Positions 15,283 to 27,006 of a stretch of DNA of 64,000 nucleotides are shown here, in pieces; the stretch's first letter is position 1; every line of letters starts with the position of its first letter. Position numbers and translations under genes: made by a program. The notes beneath the pieces are model-generated. The model was given only the letters and a program-made list of their open reading frames with translations. It did no database searches and was not told where the DNA came from. This DNA comes from JBNKWA01 sp050299555 (GTDB taxonomy: Bacteria; Pseudomonadota; Alphaproteobacteria; Rhodobacterales; Rhodobacteraceae), in the NCBI GenBank assembly GCA_050299555.1, contig JBNKWA010000026.1:16381-80380 (forward strand), read 5' to 3'.

Positions 15283-16395
15283 GTGCCGTCGTCGCAATCC
15301 CCAGAAATGCCGCTTGCCCCGGGCGATGCCGAACTGAACGGGCGCGCCCGGGCGGATCTGCGCATGGGCGTGCCGGTGGCGATCGCCGATGGCGCCGAGG
15401 CCGGGCGGGGCGCGGTGATCCTCGCTGCCGAGACCGCCACCGAGGCGCGGCTCGCGGCGCTGCGCGGCCTCGGCACCGTCAGCCTCGCCATCACCGAGCG
15501 GCGGGCCGAGACGCTGAAGGCGCGGGCCTATGACGGCGACCTTGCCCGGCTGGCGCTGCCCGACGAGGCAGGCATTGCCTGGGTCCGGGCGGTGGCCGAC
15601 CCGGCGGGCGATCTTGGCCACCCGATGATGGGGCCGTTCCTGGCACGCCGGGGCGGCGATGCGGGGTTGCACCGGCTGGCACTGCAACTGGCCAAGGATG
15701 CGCGGCTTCTGCCGGCGGTGCTGGTGTCAGAGACCGCCGAGGCGGTGCGGGTGGCACGCGAGGCGGGGCTGACCCTGCTGACGCCGCGGGCCTGCGCCGC
15801 CGCCCCCGTGGCTCTGACCGAGGTCTCGGCCGCGCGGGTGCCGATGGCGGTCTCGGCGGCCGGGCGGCTCGGGGTCTTCCGCCCCGCCGATGGCGGCGAC
15901 GAGCACTACGCGGTCGAGATCGGCAGCCCGGTGCGCCCCGGCCCGGTGCTGGTCAGGCTGCATTCGGCCTGCTTCACCGGCGACGTGCTCGGCTCGCTGA
16001 AATGCGATTGCGGGCCGCAGCTCCACGCGGCGCTGGAACAGATCGGCGGCGAGGGGGCCGGGGTGCTGCTCTACCTCAACCAGGAGGGGCGCGGCATCGG
16101 GCTGGCCAACAAGATGCGCGCCTATTCGCTGCAGGATCAGGGCTTCGACACGGTGGAGGCGAACCACCGGCTGGGCTTCGAGGATGACGAGCGCGACTTT
16201 CGCATCGGCGCCGTGATGCTGGCGGCGATGGGCTTCGATACCGTGCGGCTGATGACCAACAACCCGGCCAAGGTGGCGCGGATGCAGGCCTGCGGGATCA
16301 GCGTGGCCGAGCGCGTGCCGCTGAGGGTGGGCCACAACCCCGAGAACGCCGACTACCTCGCCACCAAGAAGGCGAAGTCGGGCCACCTTCTGTGA
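15283..16395 (+). CDS. ribA: GTP cyclohydrolase II with N-terminal DHBP-synthase-like region
   Basis: Catalyses the first committed step of riboflavin synthesis, GTP to diaminohydroxyphosphoribosylaminopyrimidine. The C-terminal half has the zinc site SACFTGDVLGSLKCDCGPQL, the active-site block NQEGRGIGLANKMRAYSLQD, and LMTNNPAKV. About 150 residues precede it, resembling a degenerate RibB (DHBP synthase) domain without clear catalytic motifs, which is usual for the long (about 365-residue) Rhodobacterales form. The start is uncertain: GTG 15283 or 15277 follow AGAAGG, while ATG 15307 would fit relatives by length. It overlaps the L,D-transpeptidase gene by GTGA. Confidence 0.9.
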   Translation: MPSSQSPEMPLAPGDAELNGRARADLRMGVPVAIADGAEAGRGAVILAAETATEARLAALRGLGTVSLAITERRAETLKARAYDGDLARLALPDEAGIAWVRAVADPAGDLGHPMMGPFLARRGGDAGLHRLALQLAKDARLLPAVLVSETAEAVRVAREAGLTLLTPRACAAAPVALTEVSAARVPMAVSAAGRLGVFRPADGGDEHYAVEIGSPVRPGPVLVRLHSACFTGDVLGSLKCDCGPQLHAALEQIGGEGAGVLLYLNQEGRGIGLANKMRAYSLQDQGFDTVEANHRLGFEDDERDFRIGAVMLAAMGFDTVRLMTNNPAKVARMQACGISVAERVPLRVGHNPENADYLATKKAKSGHLL

Positions 16396-16874
16396 GCCCG
16401 GGCGATCTGGTGGTGACGCGCTGGGGCGCCCGGTTCCGGGGCCGCACCTTTCCCTGCGCGGTGGGGCGCGGCGGCGTCGCGGTCAAGCGCGCCGAGGGCG
16501 ACGGCATCACCCCCTCGGGCGTCTGGCGGATAAGCGAGGTCTGGTATCGGCCCGACCGGCTGCGCATGCCCGGCCGCGCCATCGGGCTGCGCGATGCCTG
16601 GTGCGACGACCCCGCCGACCCCCGCTACAACACCCGCATCCTGCGCGACCAGCCGGGCGGCGAGCGCCTGCGCCGCGCCGATCCGCTTTACGACGCCGTT
16701 GCGGTGCTGGACTACAACAGCGGCCCGGTGGTGCCGGGCATGGGCAGCGCCATCTTCATCCATTGCTGGCGCCGCCCGGGGTACCCGACGGCGGGCTGCG
16801 TCGCCTTTCGCCGCGATCACATGGCCTGGATCCTAGCCCGGCTTGGCAGCCACACCCGGATCATTATTCGCTGA
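16392..16874 (+). CDS. L,D-transpeptidase (YkuD-type catalytic domain)
   Basis: A 160-residue protein with the L,D-transpeptidase fold, whose members make 3-3 peptidoglycan cross-links or anchor proteins through a catalytic cysteine. The signature is IFIHCWRRPGYPTAGCVAF, giving the conserved His and the catalytic Cys in T-A-G-C. An upstream GITPSGVWRISEVWYRP segment is also typical. No signal peptide is evident, and the protein is short compared with LdtD-type enzymes, so it may be a cytoplasmic or non-classical YkuD hydrolase. The GTG start overlaps the ribA stop. Confidence 0.82.
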   Translation: MSPGDLVVTRWGARFRGRTFPCAVGRGGVAVKRAEGDGITPSGVWRISEVWYRPDRLRMPGRAIGLRDAWCDDPADPRYNTRILRDQPGGERLRRADPLYDAVAVLDYNSGPVVPGMGSAIFIHCWRRPGYPTAGCVAFRRDHMAWILARLGSHTRIIIR

Positions 16875-16942
16875 TCGGGCCGCCCCGCCTTGACGTGCGC
16901 CGCCGGCATCCACACCTGAGCGACCGACCGAGGAGCCGAGCG

Positions 16943-17887
<945 letters not shown>

Positions 17888-18063
17888 TCGGCGCGGAACC
17901 CGCATTCCATGCTTCCCTTTTACGGCAAAACCTGTCATAGGCCCGCCACCCGAGCCGGGCGATCCGGCGCGGGCGCCCCTCCGGCAAGACCTGCACTGGA
18001 CGACATCCCGGGCATGGCCGCACCGGCGGGACCCTGAATATCCGAACCGAAAGGACCATACCG

Positions 18064-18333
18064 ATGTCGATCACTGCCGCCGACAAGGATCGGCTGATCA
18101 AGGAATACGCCACCGCCGCCAACGATACCGGCTCGCCGGAAGTCCAGGTGGCGATCCTGACCTCGCGCATCACCACCCTGACCGAGCATTTCAAGACCCA
18201 CGTGAAGGACAACCATTCGCGCCGGGGCCTGCTCAAGCTGGTGGCTCAGCGCCGCAAGCTGCTCGACTACGTCAAACGCAAGGACGTGAAGCGCTATCAG
18301 GACCTGATCCAGCGGCTGGGTATCCGCCGCTGA
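18064..18333 (+). CDS. rpsO: 30S ribosomal protein S15
   Basis: Ribosomal protein S15, 89 residues, binding the central domain of 16S rRNA. The sequence is recognisable throughout, including NDTGSPEVQVAILTSRI, the HSRRGLLKLV stretch and the C-terminal YQDLIQRLGIRR. The purine-rich GAAAGGA lies shortly upstream of the ATG. It stands directly before pnp, the arrangement found in most proteobacteria. Confidence 0.97.
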   Translation: MSITAADKDRLIKEYATAANDTGSPEVQVAILTSRITTLTEHFKTHVKDNHSRRGLLKLVAQRRKLLDYVKRKDVKRYQDLIQRLGIRR

Positions 18334-18398
18334 CGACGATGAAGGCCGGCGGGCGCACCACCCCGCGCCCGGCGGCGACGCCCGATTGCGGGCGGGCG

Positions 18399-18415
18399 GG
18401 GGCCATTTCGGCCCC
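18399..18415 (+). promoter_or_regulatory. Hairpin in the rpsO-pnp intercistronic region
   Basis: GGGGCC, loop ATTTC, GGCCCC forms a compact stem within the 226-bp rpsO-pnp gap. In E. coli this interval holds an attenuator/terminator and an RNase III site used for PNPase autoregulation; the position suggests a similar role here, though the sequence is unrelated and no T run follows. Confidence 0.4.
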
Positions 18416-18559
18416 GGTGATCCGCAGACGTCCGTTGAGGCAGACGGCCCCGACCCCGGCCGGCCTGTCTCGGATGATGGAAACGGGGTTTGCGCGGGGA
18501 TGAACCCGCCAAGACGGCACGCGAAGCCACCGGGCCCGTGCCGGGAAGGAAACACACAC

Positions 18560-20698
<2,139 letters not shown>

Positions 20699-20725
20699 CG
20701 GCGGACCCCTTTTGGGCCGACATGG

Positions 20726-20753
20726 CGGGCGCCTTCGGGCGCCCGTTTTCTTT
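20726..20753 (+). terminator. Rho-independent terminator of pnp
   Basis: CGGGCGCC, tetraloop TTCG, GGCGCCCG (20726-20745), followed by TTTTCTTT. A UUCG-capped 8-bp GC stem with a T-rich tail is a textbook intrinsic terminator. Confidence 0.9.
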
Positions 20754-20865
20754 GGCCCCGTGTCCCGAAACCGGCCGGTTAAAGCGGATCGCGCCCCGGC
20801 CGGTGGTTCCGTCCGGCCTGAAACTGCCCTAGGGTCGGCGGCGACCTGGCAGGGAGGGCAAGCGG

Positions 20866-21810
20866 ATGGCACGGATCGCGGTGATCGGGGGGACCGGGCA
20901 TGTGGGCACCTATCTGGTGCCGCGGCTGGTCGAGGCAGGCCACGACGTGGTGGTGGTCAGCCGCGGTGGCAGCGCCCCCTATCTGCCCCATTCCGCCTGG
21001 GAGCGGGTCGAGCGGGTCGCCCTCGACCGGGCCGAGGAGGATGCCGTCGGCCGCTTCGGTTCCGCCATGGCGGCGCTTGGCGCCGACGTGGTCGTCGACA
21101 TGATCTGCTTCACCCCCGACAGTGCCCGTCATCTTGCCGAGGCCCTGGCCGGCCGGGTCTCGCATCTGGTCCATGTGGGGACGATCTGGGTCCACGGCCA
21201 CAGCCTGACCACGCCCACGCGCGAGGAAGACCCGCGGGCACCCTTCGGCGACTACGGCACCCAAAAGTCGGCCATCGAGGACATGCTGCTGGCGCTGGCT
21301 CGCCGGGGCGACCTGCCGGCGACGGTGGTGCGGCCCGGCCATATCGTCGGCCCCGGCTGGGCGCCGCTGAACCCAGCCGGCCACTTCAACCCGCAGGTCT
21401 TTCGCGACATCCGCGATGGCAAGACCCTGACGCTGCCGAATTTCGGGCTGGAGACCGTGCACCACGTCCATGCGGGCGACGTGGCCCAGGTGATCGAGCG
21501 CGCCATCGACCGCTGGTCGCAAAGCGTCGGCGAGGCCTTCAACGCGGTGTCGCCGGCGGCGATCACCCTGCGCGGCTACGCCGAGGCGATGTTCCGCTGG
21601 TTCGGCCACGAGCCGAAGCTGGAATTCCTGCCCTTCGACGACTGGAAGGCCACCGTTGCCGAGGACGACGCCCAGGCGACATGGGAACACATCGCCCGCA
21701 GCCCCTGCCATTCCATCGCCAAGGCCGAGCGGCTGCTGGGCTATGCGCCGCGCTACTCCAGCCTGCAGGCGGTGCAGGAAAGCGTGGGCGCGCTTCTGGC
21801 CGAAGGGTAA
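20866..21810 (+). CDS. NAD-dependent epimerase/dehydratase family protein
   Basis: Extended short-chain dehydrogenase/reductase of 314 residues. The N-terminal nucleotide site is VIGGTGHVGTYLV, and the catalytic Tyr-x-x-x-Lys is in YGTQKSAIED. VVRPGHIVGPGWAPLNPAG and VHHVHAGDVAQVI resemble sugar-nucleotide epimerases, but no partner sugar genes are adjacent. GGAGG lies 8 bases before the ATG. It is an isolated transcription unit between the pnp terminator and the convergent phoB gene. The substrate is unknown. Confidence 0.85.
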   Translation: MARIAVIGGTGHVGTYLVPRLVEAGHDVVVVSRGGSAPYLPHSAWERVERVALDRAEEDAVGRFGSAMAALGADVVVDMICFTPDSARHLAEALAGRVSHLVHVGTIWVHGHSLTTPTREEDPRAPFGDYGTQKSAIEDMLLALARRGDLPATVVRPGHIVGPGWAPLNPAGHFNPQVFRDIRDGKTLTLPNFGLETVHHVHAGDVAQVIERAIDRWSQSVGEAFNAVSPAAITLRGYAEAMFRWFGHEPKLEFLPFDDWKATVAEDDAQATWEHIARSPCHSIAKAERLLGYAPRYSSLQAVQESVGALLAEG

Positions 21811-21872
21811 GCCTTGGCTCGTTCAGTCGCGCCGCCCGTCGCGGCCTTTCGCCCAGCCAAAGGCGGGGCCGG

Positions 21873-22571
21873 TCACGGGGCGGCGTAGGTCTCGTCCAGC
21901 GCATAGCCCGACGAGCGCACGGTGCGGATCGGGTCGCGCTCGCCGCGCCGGTTCAGCGCCTTCCTGAGCCGCCCCACATGCACGTCCACGGTGCGGATCT
22001 CCACATAGACATCGGTGCCCCAGACCCGGTCGAGAAGCTGCTCGCGGCTGAACACCCGGCCCGGCCGCTGCATCAGCACGTCGAGAAGCCGGAACTCGGT
22101 CGGCCCAAGATGCACGTCGCGCGCGCCACGGCGGACCCGGCAGGTCTCGCGGTCGAGGACGATATCGGCGAAGGTCGCCACGTCGCCCGCCAGTGCCGGG
22201 CTCGACCGGCGCAGCACCGCCCGCATCCGGGCCACCAGCTCCGACATCGAGAACGGCTTGGTGACGTAGTCGTCGGCGCCGGTCTCCAGTCCGCGGATGC
22301 GATCCTCGGCTTCGCCGCGGGCGGTCAGCATGATGATCGGCAGCGACCGGGTGGCCGCCTGGGCTCGAAGCTGGCGGCAGATCTCGACGCCGGTGACATT
22401 GGGCAGCATCCAGTCGAGCAGCACCATGTCGGGCTTTTCCTCGTCCACCGCCATCAGCGCCTCGTCACCGTCGGCGACGGCGGCGACATGGAACCCTTCC
22501 TTGCCGAGATTGTACGAGATGAGCTGGCTCAGCGCCTCCTCATCCTCAACCACCAGGACCTTCGCGCCCAT
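21873..22571 (-). CDS. phoB: Phosphate regulon response regulator PhoB
   Basis: OmpR-type response regulator of 232 residues, the transcriptional activator of phosphate-starvation genes. The receiver domain reads VLVVEDEEALSQLISYNL, with the phosphorylated Asp in MVLLDWMLPNVTGVE and TKPFSMSELVAR. The effector domain ends in VDVHVGRLRKALNRRG and a PhoB-like RTVRSSGYALDE. It is the last gene of the minus-strand phosphate cluster, 32 bp after phoU. Confidence 0.95.
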   Translation of the reverse strand: MGAKVLVVEDEEALSQLISYNLGKEGFHVAAVADGDEALMAVDEEKPDMVLLDWMLPNVTGVEICRQLRAQAATRSLPIIMLTARGEAEDRIRGLETGADDYVTKPFSMSELVARMRAVLRRSSPALAGDVATFADIVLDRETCRVRRGARDVHLGPTEFRLLDVLMQRPGRVFSREQLLDRVWGTDVYVEIRTVDVHVGRLRKALNRRGERDPIRTVRSSGYALDETYAAP

Positions 22572-22603
22572 GCCTCAATCCTCGATCTTGCCTGCCACTG
22601 CCC

Positions 22604-23320
22604 CTACTCGGCTTCGAAGTCGGGGCCAAGGGGCTCGCCCTTGGGCCGATCGTCACCAAGCAACGTACCGGTCTTGATGTAATAGATCATCTCCGAGATG
22701 TGGGTGGTGTGGTCGCCGATCCGCTCCAGGTTCTTGGCGATGAACAGAAGCTGCGCGCCGGCACCGATCATGCGGCTGTCCTCCATCATGTAGGTCACCA
22801 CCTCGCGGAAGGCGGCATTGTACATCTCGTCGATCTCGACGTCGCGGTGCCAGACCGACACCGCCTTTTCGGTGTCGCCCGAGGCATAGGCGTCGAGCAC
22901 GTCCGAAAGCTGCGCCAGCGTCTGCCGGCCCATGCGCAGCAGCGACGCGGTGATCGTCGGCTGTCGCCGCCGCGGCAGGGTCAGCACCCGCTTGGCGATG
23001 TTCTTGGCCAGATCGCCGATCCGCTCCAGCGTCGAGCAGATCTTCAGGGCCGAGATCAGCACCCGCAGATCCTGCGCCATGGGCTGGCGCAGGGCGATGG
23101 TGGTGGTCGCCATCTGCTCGATCTCGAACTCCATCGCGTCGACCCGCTTGTCGCGGACGATCACCTCTTCGGCGAGGCTGGCGTCGTGGGTCTCGATGGC
23201 GGTCAGCGATTTGGACAGCAGGTCCTCGGCCATGCCGCCCATCTCGGCGATCTTGGCCTGGATTTCCGTCAGGTCGTCGTCGAAGGCCGAAACGATGTGC
23301 TTGCGTGTGCTCACGTCCAT
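22604..23320 (-). CDS. phoU: Phosphate transport system regulator PhoU
   Basis: A 238-residue all-helical protein with two PhoU repeats that dampens signalling from the Pst transporter to PhoR. Repeat motifs are visible (AVEVI-like VIVRDKRVDAMEFEIEQ and a C-terminal HTTHISEMIYYIKTG segment), with metal-binding type E/D-rich helices. It is 5 bp downstream of pstB and 32 bp upstream of phoB, in the canonical pst-phoU-phoB order. Confidence 0.95.
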   Translation of the reverse strand: MDVSTRKHIVSAFDDDLTEIQAKIAEMGGMAEDLLSKSLTAIETHDASLAEEVIVRDKRVDAMEFEIEQMATTTIALRQPMAQDLRVLISALKICSTLERIGDLAKNIAKRVLTLPRRRQPTITASLLRMGRQTLAQLSDVLDAYASGDTEKAVSVWHRDVEIDEMYNAAFREVVTYMMEDSRMIGAGAQLLFIAKNLERIGDHTTHISEMIYYIKTGTLLGDDRPKGEPLGPDFEAE

Positions 23321-23325
23321 CTCCC

Positions 23326-24138
23326 TCAGCCGAAGCGGCCGGTAATGTAGTCCTGAGTCCGCTGGTCGTCAGGATTGGTGAAGATCTTCTGGGTGTCGCC
23401 GTATTCCACCATGATGCCGATGTGGAAGAAGGCGGTCTTCTGGCTGACGCGCGCCGCCTGCTGCATCGAATGGGTCACGATCACCACCGCCAGGCTTTCC
23501 CGCAATTCGGCGATCAGTTCCTCGATCTGCGCCGTGGCGATGGGGTCGAGCGCCGAGCACGGCTCGTCCATCAACAGCACCTCGGGGTGGGTGGCGATCG
23601 CCCGCGCGATGCACAGCCGCTGCTGCTGGCCGCCGGAAAGGCCGGTGCCCGGCTCCTTCAGCCGGTCCTTGACCTCTTCCCACAGCGCCGCCTTCTTCAG
23701 CGAGTCCTCGACGATGTCGTCGAGATCGGCCCTGGAGGCAGCCAGCCCGTGAATGCGCGGGCCGTAGGCGACGTTGTCGTAGATCGACTTGGGGAACGGG
23801 TTCGGCTTCTGGAACACCATGCCCACCTGCGCCCTGAGCAGCACCGGATCGATGGACGGGTCGTTGATGTCCTGCCCGTCCATGGTGATGGCACCTGAGA
23901 CCCGGCAGATCGGGATGGTGTCGTTCATCCTGTTGAGGCAGCGCAGGAAGGTCGACTTGCCGCAGCCCGAGGGGCCGATGAGGGCGGTCACCGTGCGATC
24001 GAGGATGTCGACGGTGACGTCCTTGATGGCCTGCTTCTCGCCATAGAAGACATCGACGCCCCGGGCGCTGATCTTGACCTCGTCGGTTCGCACGTCGCCA
24101 TCGGTCATCATGGCATAATTCATGACAGCACCTTCCAT
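23326..24138 (-). CDS. pstB: Phosphate ABC transporter ATP-binding protein PstB
   Basis: ATPase of the high-affinity phosphate importer. Walker A is GPSGCGKSTFLRCLNRMND, the ABC signature LSGGQQQRLCIARA, and Walker B LLMDEPCSALDP. The Q-loop segment MVFQKPNPFPKSIYDNVAYG is diagnostic of PstB. The ATG at 24138 lies 3 bases after the pstA stop with GGAGG 9 bases upstream; an internal ATG at 24123 also has a good GGAAGG site, so the first five residues are uncertain. Confidence 0.96.
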   Translation of the reverse strand: MEGAVMNYAMMTDGDVRTDEVKISARGVDVFYGEKQAIKDVTVDILDRTVTALIGPSGCGKSTFLRCLNRMNDTIPICRVSGAITMDGQDINDPSIDPVLLRAQVGMVFQKPNPFPKSIYDNVAYGPRIHGLAASRADLDDIVEDSLKKAALWEEVKDRLKEPGTGLSGGQQQRLCIARAIATHPEVLLMDEPCSALDPIATAQIEELIAELRESLAVVIVTHSMQQAARVSQKTAFFHIGIMVEYGDTQKIFTNPDDQRTQDYITGRFG

Positions 24139-24141
24139 GTC

Positions 24142-25488
24142 TTACCACCTCCGCTCGAAGCGGCGGCGAAGCAGCACCGCTGTCGCATTCATCGCGACGA
24201 GGAATACCAGCAGCACGATGATCGCGCCCGACGCCCGCTCGACAAAGGCCGGATCGGCCCGCTGGGTCCAGTTGTAGACCTGCACCGGCAGCGCCGCGGC
24301 GGGGTCGAAAAGCCCCTCGGGCGGTGCCGCGGGAAACTCCCGCACGAAAGCCACCATGCCGATCAGCAGCAGCGGCGCGGTCTCGCCCAGTGCCTGGCCG
24401 AGGCTGATGATCAGGCCGGTCAGGATGCCCGGCGCGGCCAGCGGCAGCACGTGGTGGAATACCGACTGCATCTTCGACGCACCGACCCCCAGCGCCGCCT
24501 CGCGGATCGACGGCGGCACCGCCGACAGCGCTGCCCGCGCCGGAATGATGATCCGCGGCAGCGTCATCAGCGTCAGCACCAGCCCGCCGACCAGCGGCGC
24601 CGACTGCGGAAGGCCGAAGACGTTGATGAACACCGACAACCCGAGGATGCCGTAGACGATCGACGGCACCGCGGCGAGGTTGGAGATGTTCACCTCGATC
24701 AGGTCGGTGAAGCGGTTCTTCGACGCGAACTCCTCGAGGTAGATCGCCGCCGCCACGCCGATGGGAAGTGACACGCACAGCACCACCAGCATCATGTAGG
24801 CCGACCCGAGGATGGCGACGCCAAGGCCCGCCGCCTCGGGCCGCTTCTCCGAGGCGTCGGGCGCCGTCAGGAACCCCCAGTTGAAGCTGCGGCCGGCGAT
24901 GCCGCGTTCCACCAGCGCATCGGTCAGATGCAGTTGCGCCGGCGAGACCAGCTTGTCGTTCGCGGCGCTGTCATAGGTCACCCGGCCCTTCAGGTAGCCG
25001 TCGATGCGTCCGTTCGCCAGCACCGTCACCGGGATCGTCTGCCCGATCAGGTCCGGGTTGGCCAGCACCCGGTCGCGCAACGCGGCTGCCGCCTCACCGG
25101 ATATCATCTTGCCGATATCCTTGTCGGTCAGGCCCTCGATGCCCAGGTCGAGCCCGCTCACCGTCTCGGCCAGGGCCCGGTCCAGCACCTTGGCGTAGCC
25201 GATGGTGGTGACCTTGGCCATCTCGTCCCGGTCGCGGTTGCCGCTCTTGTCCAGGGCCGCCGCGTCGAGCGTCACGTCGAAGGTGATGCTGGTCTGGGTG
25301 AAGGCGCTGTAGCCCTTGGCCACGATGGTGACCAGCAGGATCACCAGAAAGGCAATGGCGACGCTGATGGCGGCAATGCCGTACAGCTGAAAGCGTCTTT
25401 CGGCGGCACGGCGCTTGCCCAGGAGTTCCCGGTTCTGTCCCGCACGCAGGCGCGGCCCGGCGGGACCGCCAAGGGTCGCTTCGCTCAT
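24142..25488 (-). CDS. pstA: Phosphate ABC transporter permease PstA, long alphaproteobacterial form
   Basis: Membrane permease of about 448 residues. The C-terminal part is the usual PstA core, with the permease loop GALPTTLATI replaced by the EAALGVGASKMQSVFHHVLP segment and GETAPLLLIG. An N-terminal extension of about 150 residues between the first and second membrane segments (AFTQTSITFDVTLDAAALDK) corresponds to the DUF3333 region seen in alphaproteobacterial PstA. The start MSEATLGG at 25488 overlaps the pstC stop by ATGA; a longer open frame further upstream is antisense-free shadow inside pstC and is rejected. Confidence 0.93.
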   Translation of the reverse strand: MSEATLGGPAGPRLRAGQNRELLGKRRAAERRFQLYGIAAISVAIAFLVILLVTIVAKGYSAFTQTSITFDVTLDAAALDKSGNRDRDEMAKVTTIGYAKVLDRALAETVSGLDLGIEGLTDKDIGKMISGEAAAALRDRVLANPDLIGQTIPVTVLANGRIDGYLKGRVTYDSAANDKLVSPAQLHLTDALVERGIAGRSFNWGFLTAPDASEKRPEAAGLGVAILGSAYMMLVVLCVSLPIGVAAAIYLEEFASKNRFTDLIEVNISNLAAVPSIVYGILGLSVFINVFGLPQSAPLVGGLVLTLMTLPRIIIPARAALSAVPPSIREAALGVGASKMQSVFHHVLPLAAPGILTGLIISLGQALGETAPLLLIGMVAFVREFPAAPPEGLFDPAAALPVQVYNWTQRADPAFVERASGAIIVLLVFLVAMNATAVLLRRRFERRW

Positions 25489-26945
25489 TCGTACTGCTCC
25501 TGGTACCGGCGCACGATGTGCAGCGCAATGATGTTCAGGCCCAGCGTGATGACGAACAGCGTCATGCCGAGCGCGAAGGCCACCAGCGTCTCGGGCGAGG
25601 CGAATTCGGTGTCGCCGGTCAGCTGGCTGACGATCTTGACGGTGATGGTCGTCATCGCCTCGAACGGATTGAGGCTGAGCTTGGCCGCGGCGCCGGCGCC
25701 CATGACCACGATCATGGTCTCGCCGATGGCGCGGCTCGCAGCCAGAAGGATGGCGCCGACGATGCCCGGCAGCGCGGCGGGGATGATCACCTGGCGCACC
25801 GTCTCGGACTGGGTGGCGCCGAGGCCGTAGGACCCGTCCCGCATCGCCTGCGGCACCGCGTTGATGACGTCGTCCGACAAGGACGAGACGAACGGGATCA
25901 GCATGATCCCCATCACCAGCCCCGCCGTCATCACCGAGGACGAGGACGAGCCCAGCCCGAGCGGCTGCGCGAAGTAGTCGCGCAGGATCGGCCCCACGGT
26001 GATCAGCGCGAACAGGCCGTAGACGATGGTCGGGATGCCGGCGAGGATCTCCAGCGCCGGCTTGGCGGTCGCGCGCAGCCTCGGCGAGGCGTATTCGGCC
26101 ATGTAGATGGCCGCCATCAACCCGATCGGCACCGCCACCAGCAGCGCCACGAACGAGATGAAAAGCGTGCCCCACAGCAGCGGAATGACGCCGAGGTCGG
26201 AGCCGCCGCGGAACTGCGGGTTCCAGGTGAGGTTGAAGAAGAAATCCCCGGCCGGATACAGCCGGAAGAAGTGCAGCGTCTCGAACAGAAGCGACAGGAC
26301 GATCCCGAGCGTGGTCAGGATGGCCACCGATGAGCACAGGATCAGCAGCGCCTTGACGGTGCCTTCCGACACGTTGCGGGCGCGATAGTCGGGCGTGATC
26401 CGCCGATAGGCCAGCACCGCGCCGCCAAGGCTGAGGACCAGTACCACCAGCGCCATCGCGCTGCCGCCCAGGCCGGTCAGGCGGCGGTATTCCCTGGCCG
26501 CGTCGAAGACGCCCGGCTCGATGTCGGACCCGACCGCGACGCCGACCTCGGCCAGGCGCCCGCGCACGTCGGTCAGATCGGCCCGCATGTTGGCGATGTC
26601 GACGTCACTGGCGCCCCCCTTGGCCACCAACTGGTCGAGGCCGCCGGAGATCCGGCGCACGTCGCTCATCACCAGGCTGCGCGACGAACCGTCGGCGATG
26701 TCGGCCGGGTCGATCAGCGACGACACCCGGCTTTCGATCAGCGCCGGCTGCAGCAGCAGCCACACGATCATGACCAGCAGCGCCGGCACAGCGGCGAAAA
26801 GCGCCACGGACTGCCCATAGTAGCCGGGCAGCGAATGCAGGCGCCGGATATCGCCGCCCGCGCCCTGCAGCGAACGCCGGCGGCCGAGGACATAGCCGGC
26901 CGCCGCAATGGCGAGCACGATCAGAACGACGAGCCCGATATTCAT
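25485..26945 (-). CDS. pstC: Phosphate ABC transporter permease PstC, long form
   Basis: Permease partner of PstA, 486 residues. After a leading membrane helix (MNIGLVVLIVLAIAAAGYVL) and a soluble region of about 120 residues, the usual PstC core follows, with GVIPLLWGTLFISFVALLVA, MAEYASPRLR and the cytoplasmic loop YGLGATQSETVRQVIIPAAL. The length (against about 320 for E. coli PstC) is typical of Rhodobacterales. The ATG at 26945 is preceded by a GGTGG-type site. It ends in a four-base overlap with pstA. Confidence 0.93.
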   Translation of the reverse strand: MNIGLVVLIVLAIAAAGYVLGRRRSLQGAGGDIRRLHSLPGYYGQSVALFAAVPALLVMIVWLLLQPALIESRVSSLIDPADIADGSSRSLVMSDVRRISGGLDQLVAKGGASDVDIANMRADLTDVRGRLAEVGVAVGSDIEPGVFDAAREYRRLTGLGGSAMALVVLVLSLGGAVLAYRRITPDYRARNVSEGTVKALLILCSSVAILTTLGIVLSLLFETLHFFRLYPAGDFFFNLTWNPQFRGGSDLGVIPLLWGTLFISFVALLVAVPIGLMAAIYMAEYASPRLRATAKPALEILAGIPTIVYGLFALITVGPILRDYFAQPLGLGSSSSSVMTAGLVMGIMLIPFVSSLSDDVINAVPQAMRDGSYGLGATQSETVRQVIIPAALPGIVGAILLAASRAIGETMIVVMGAGAAAKLSLNPFEAMTTITVKIVSQLTGDTEFASPETLVAFALGMTLFVITLGLNIIALHIVRRYQEQYE

Positions 26946-27006
26946 TCCACCACCCCCCAAGGCAGATCGGCGGGCGGCACCGGATGGCGCCGCCCACGCG
27001 TCTCGA

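Noticed and set aside
25489..26337. Extended pstA start giving a 731-residue protein
   Set aside because: The extra part is out-of-frame pstC sequence; the ATGA overlap at 25485-25488 gives the natural start.
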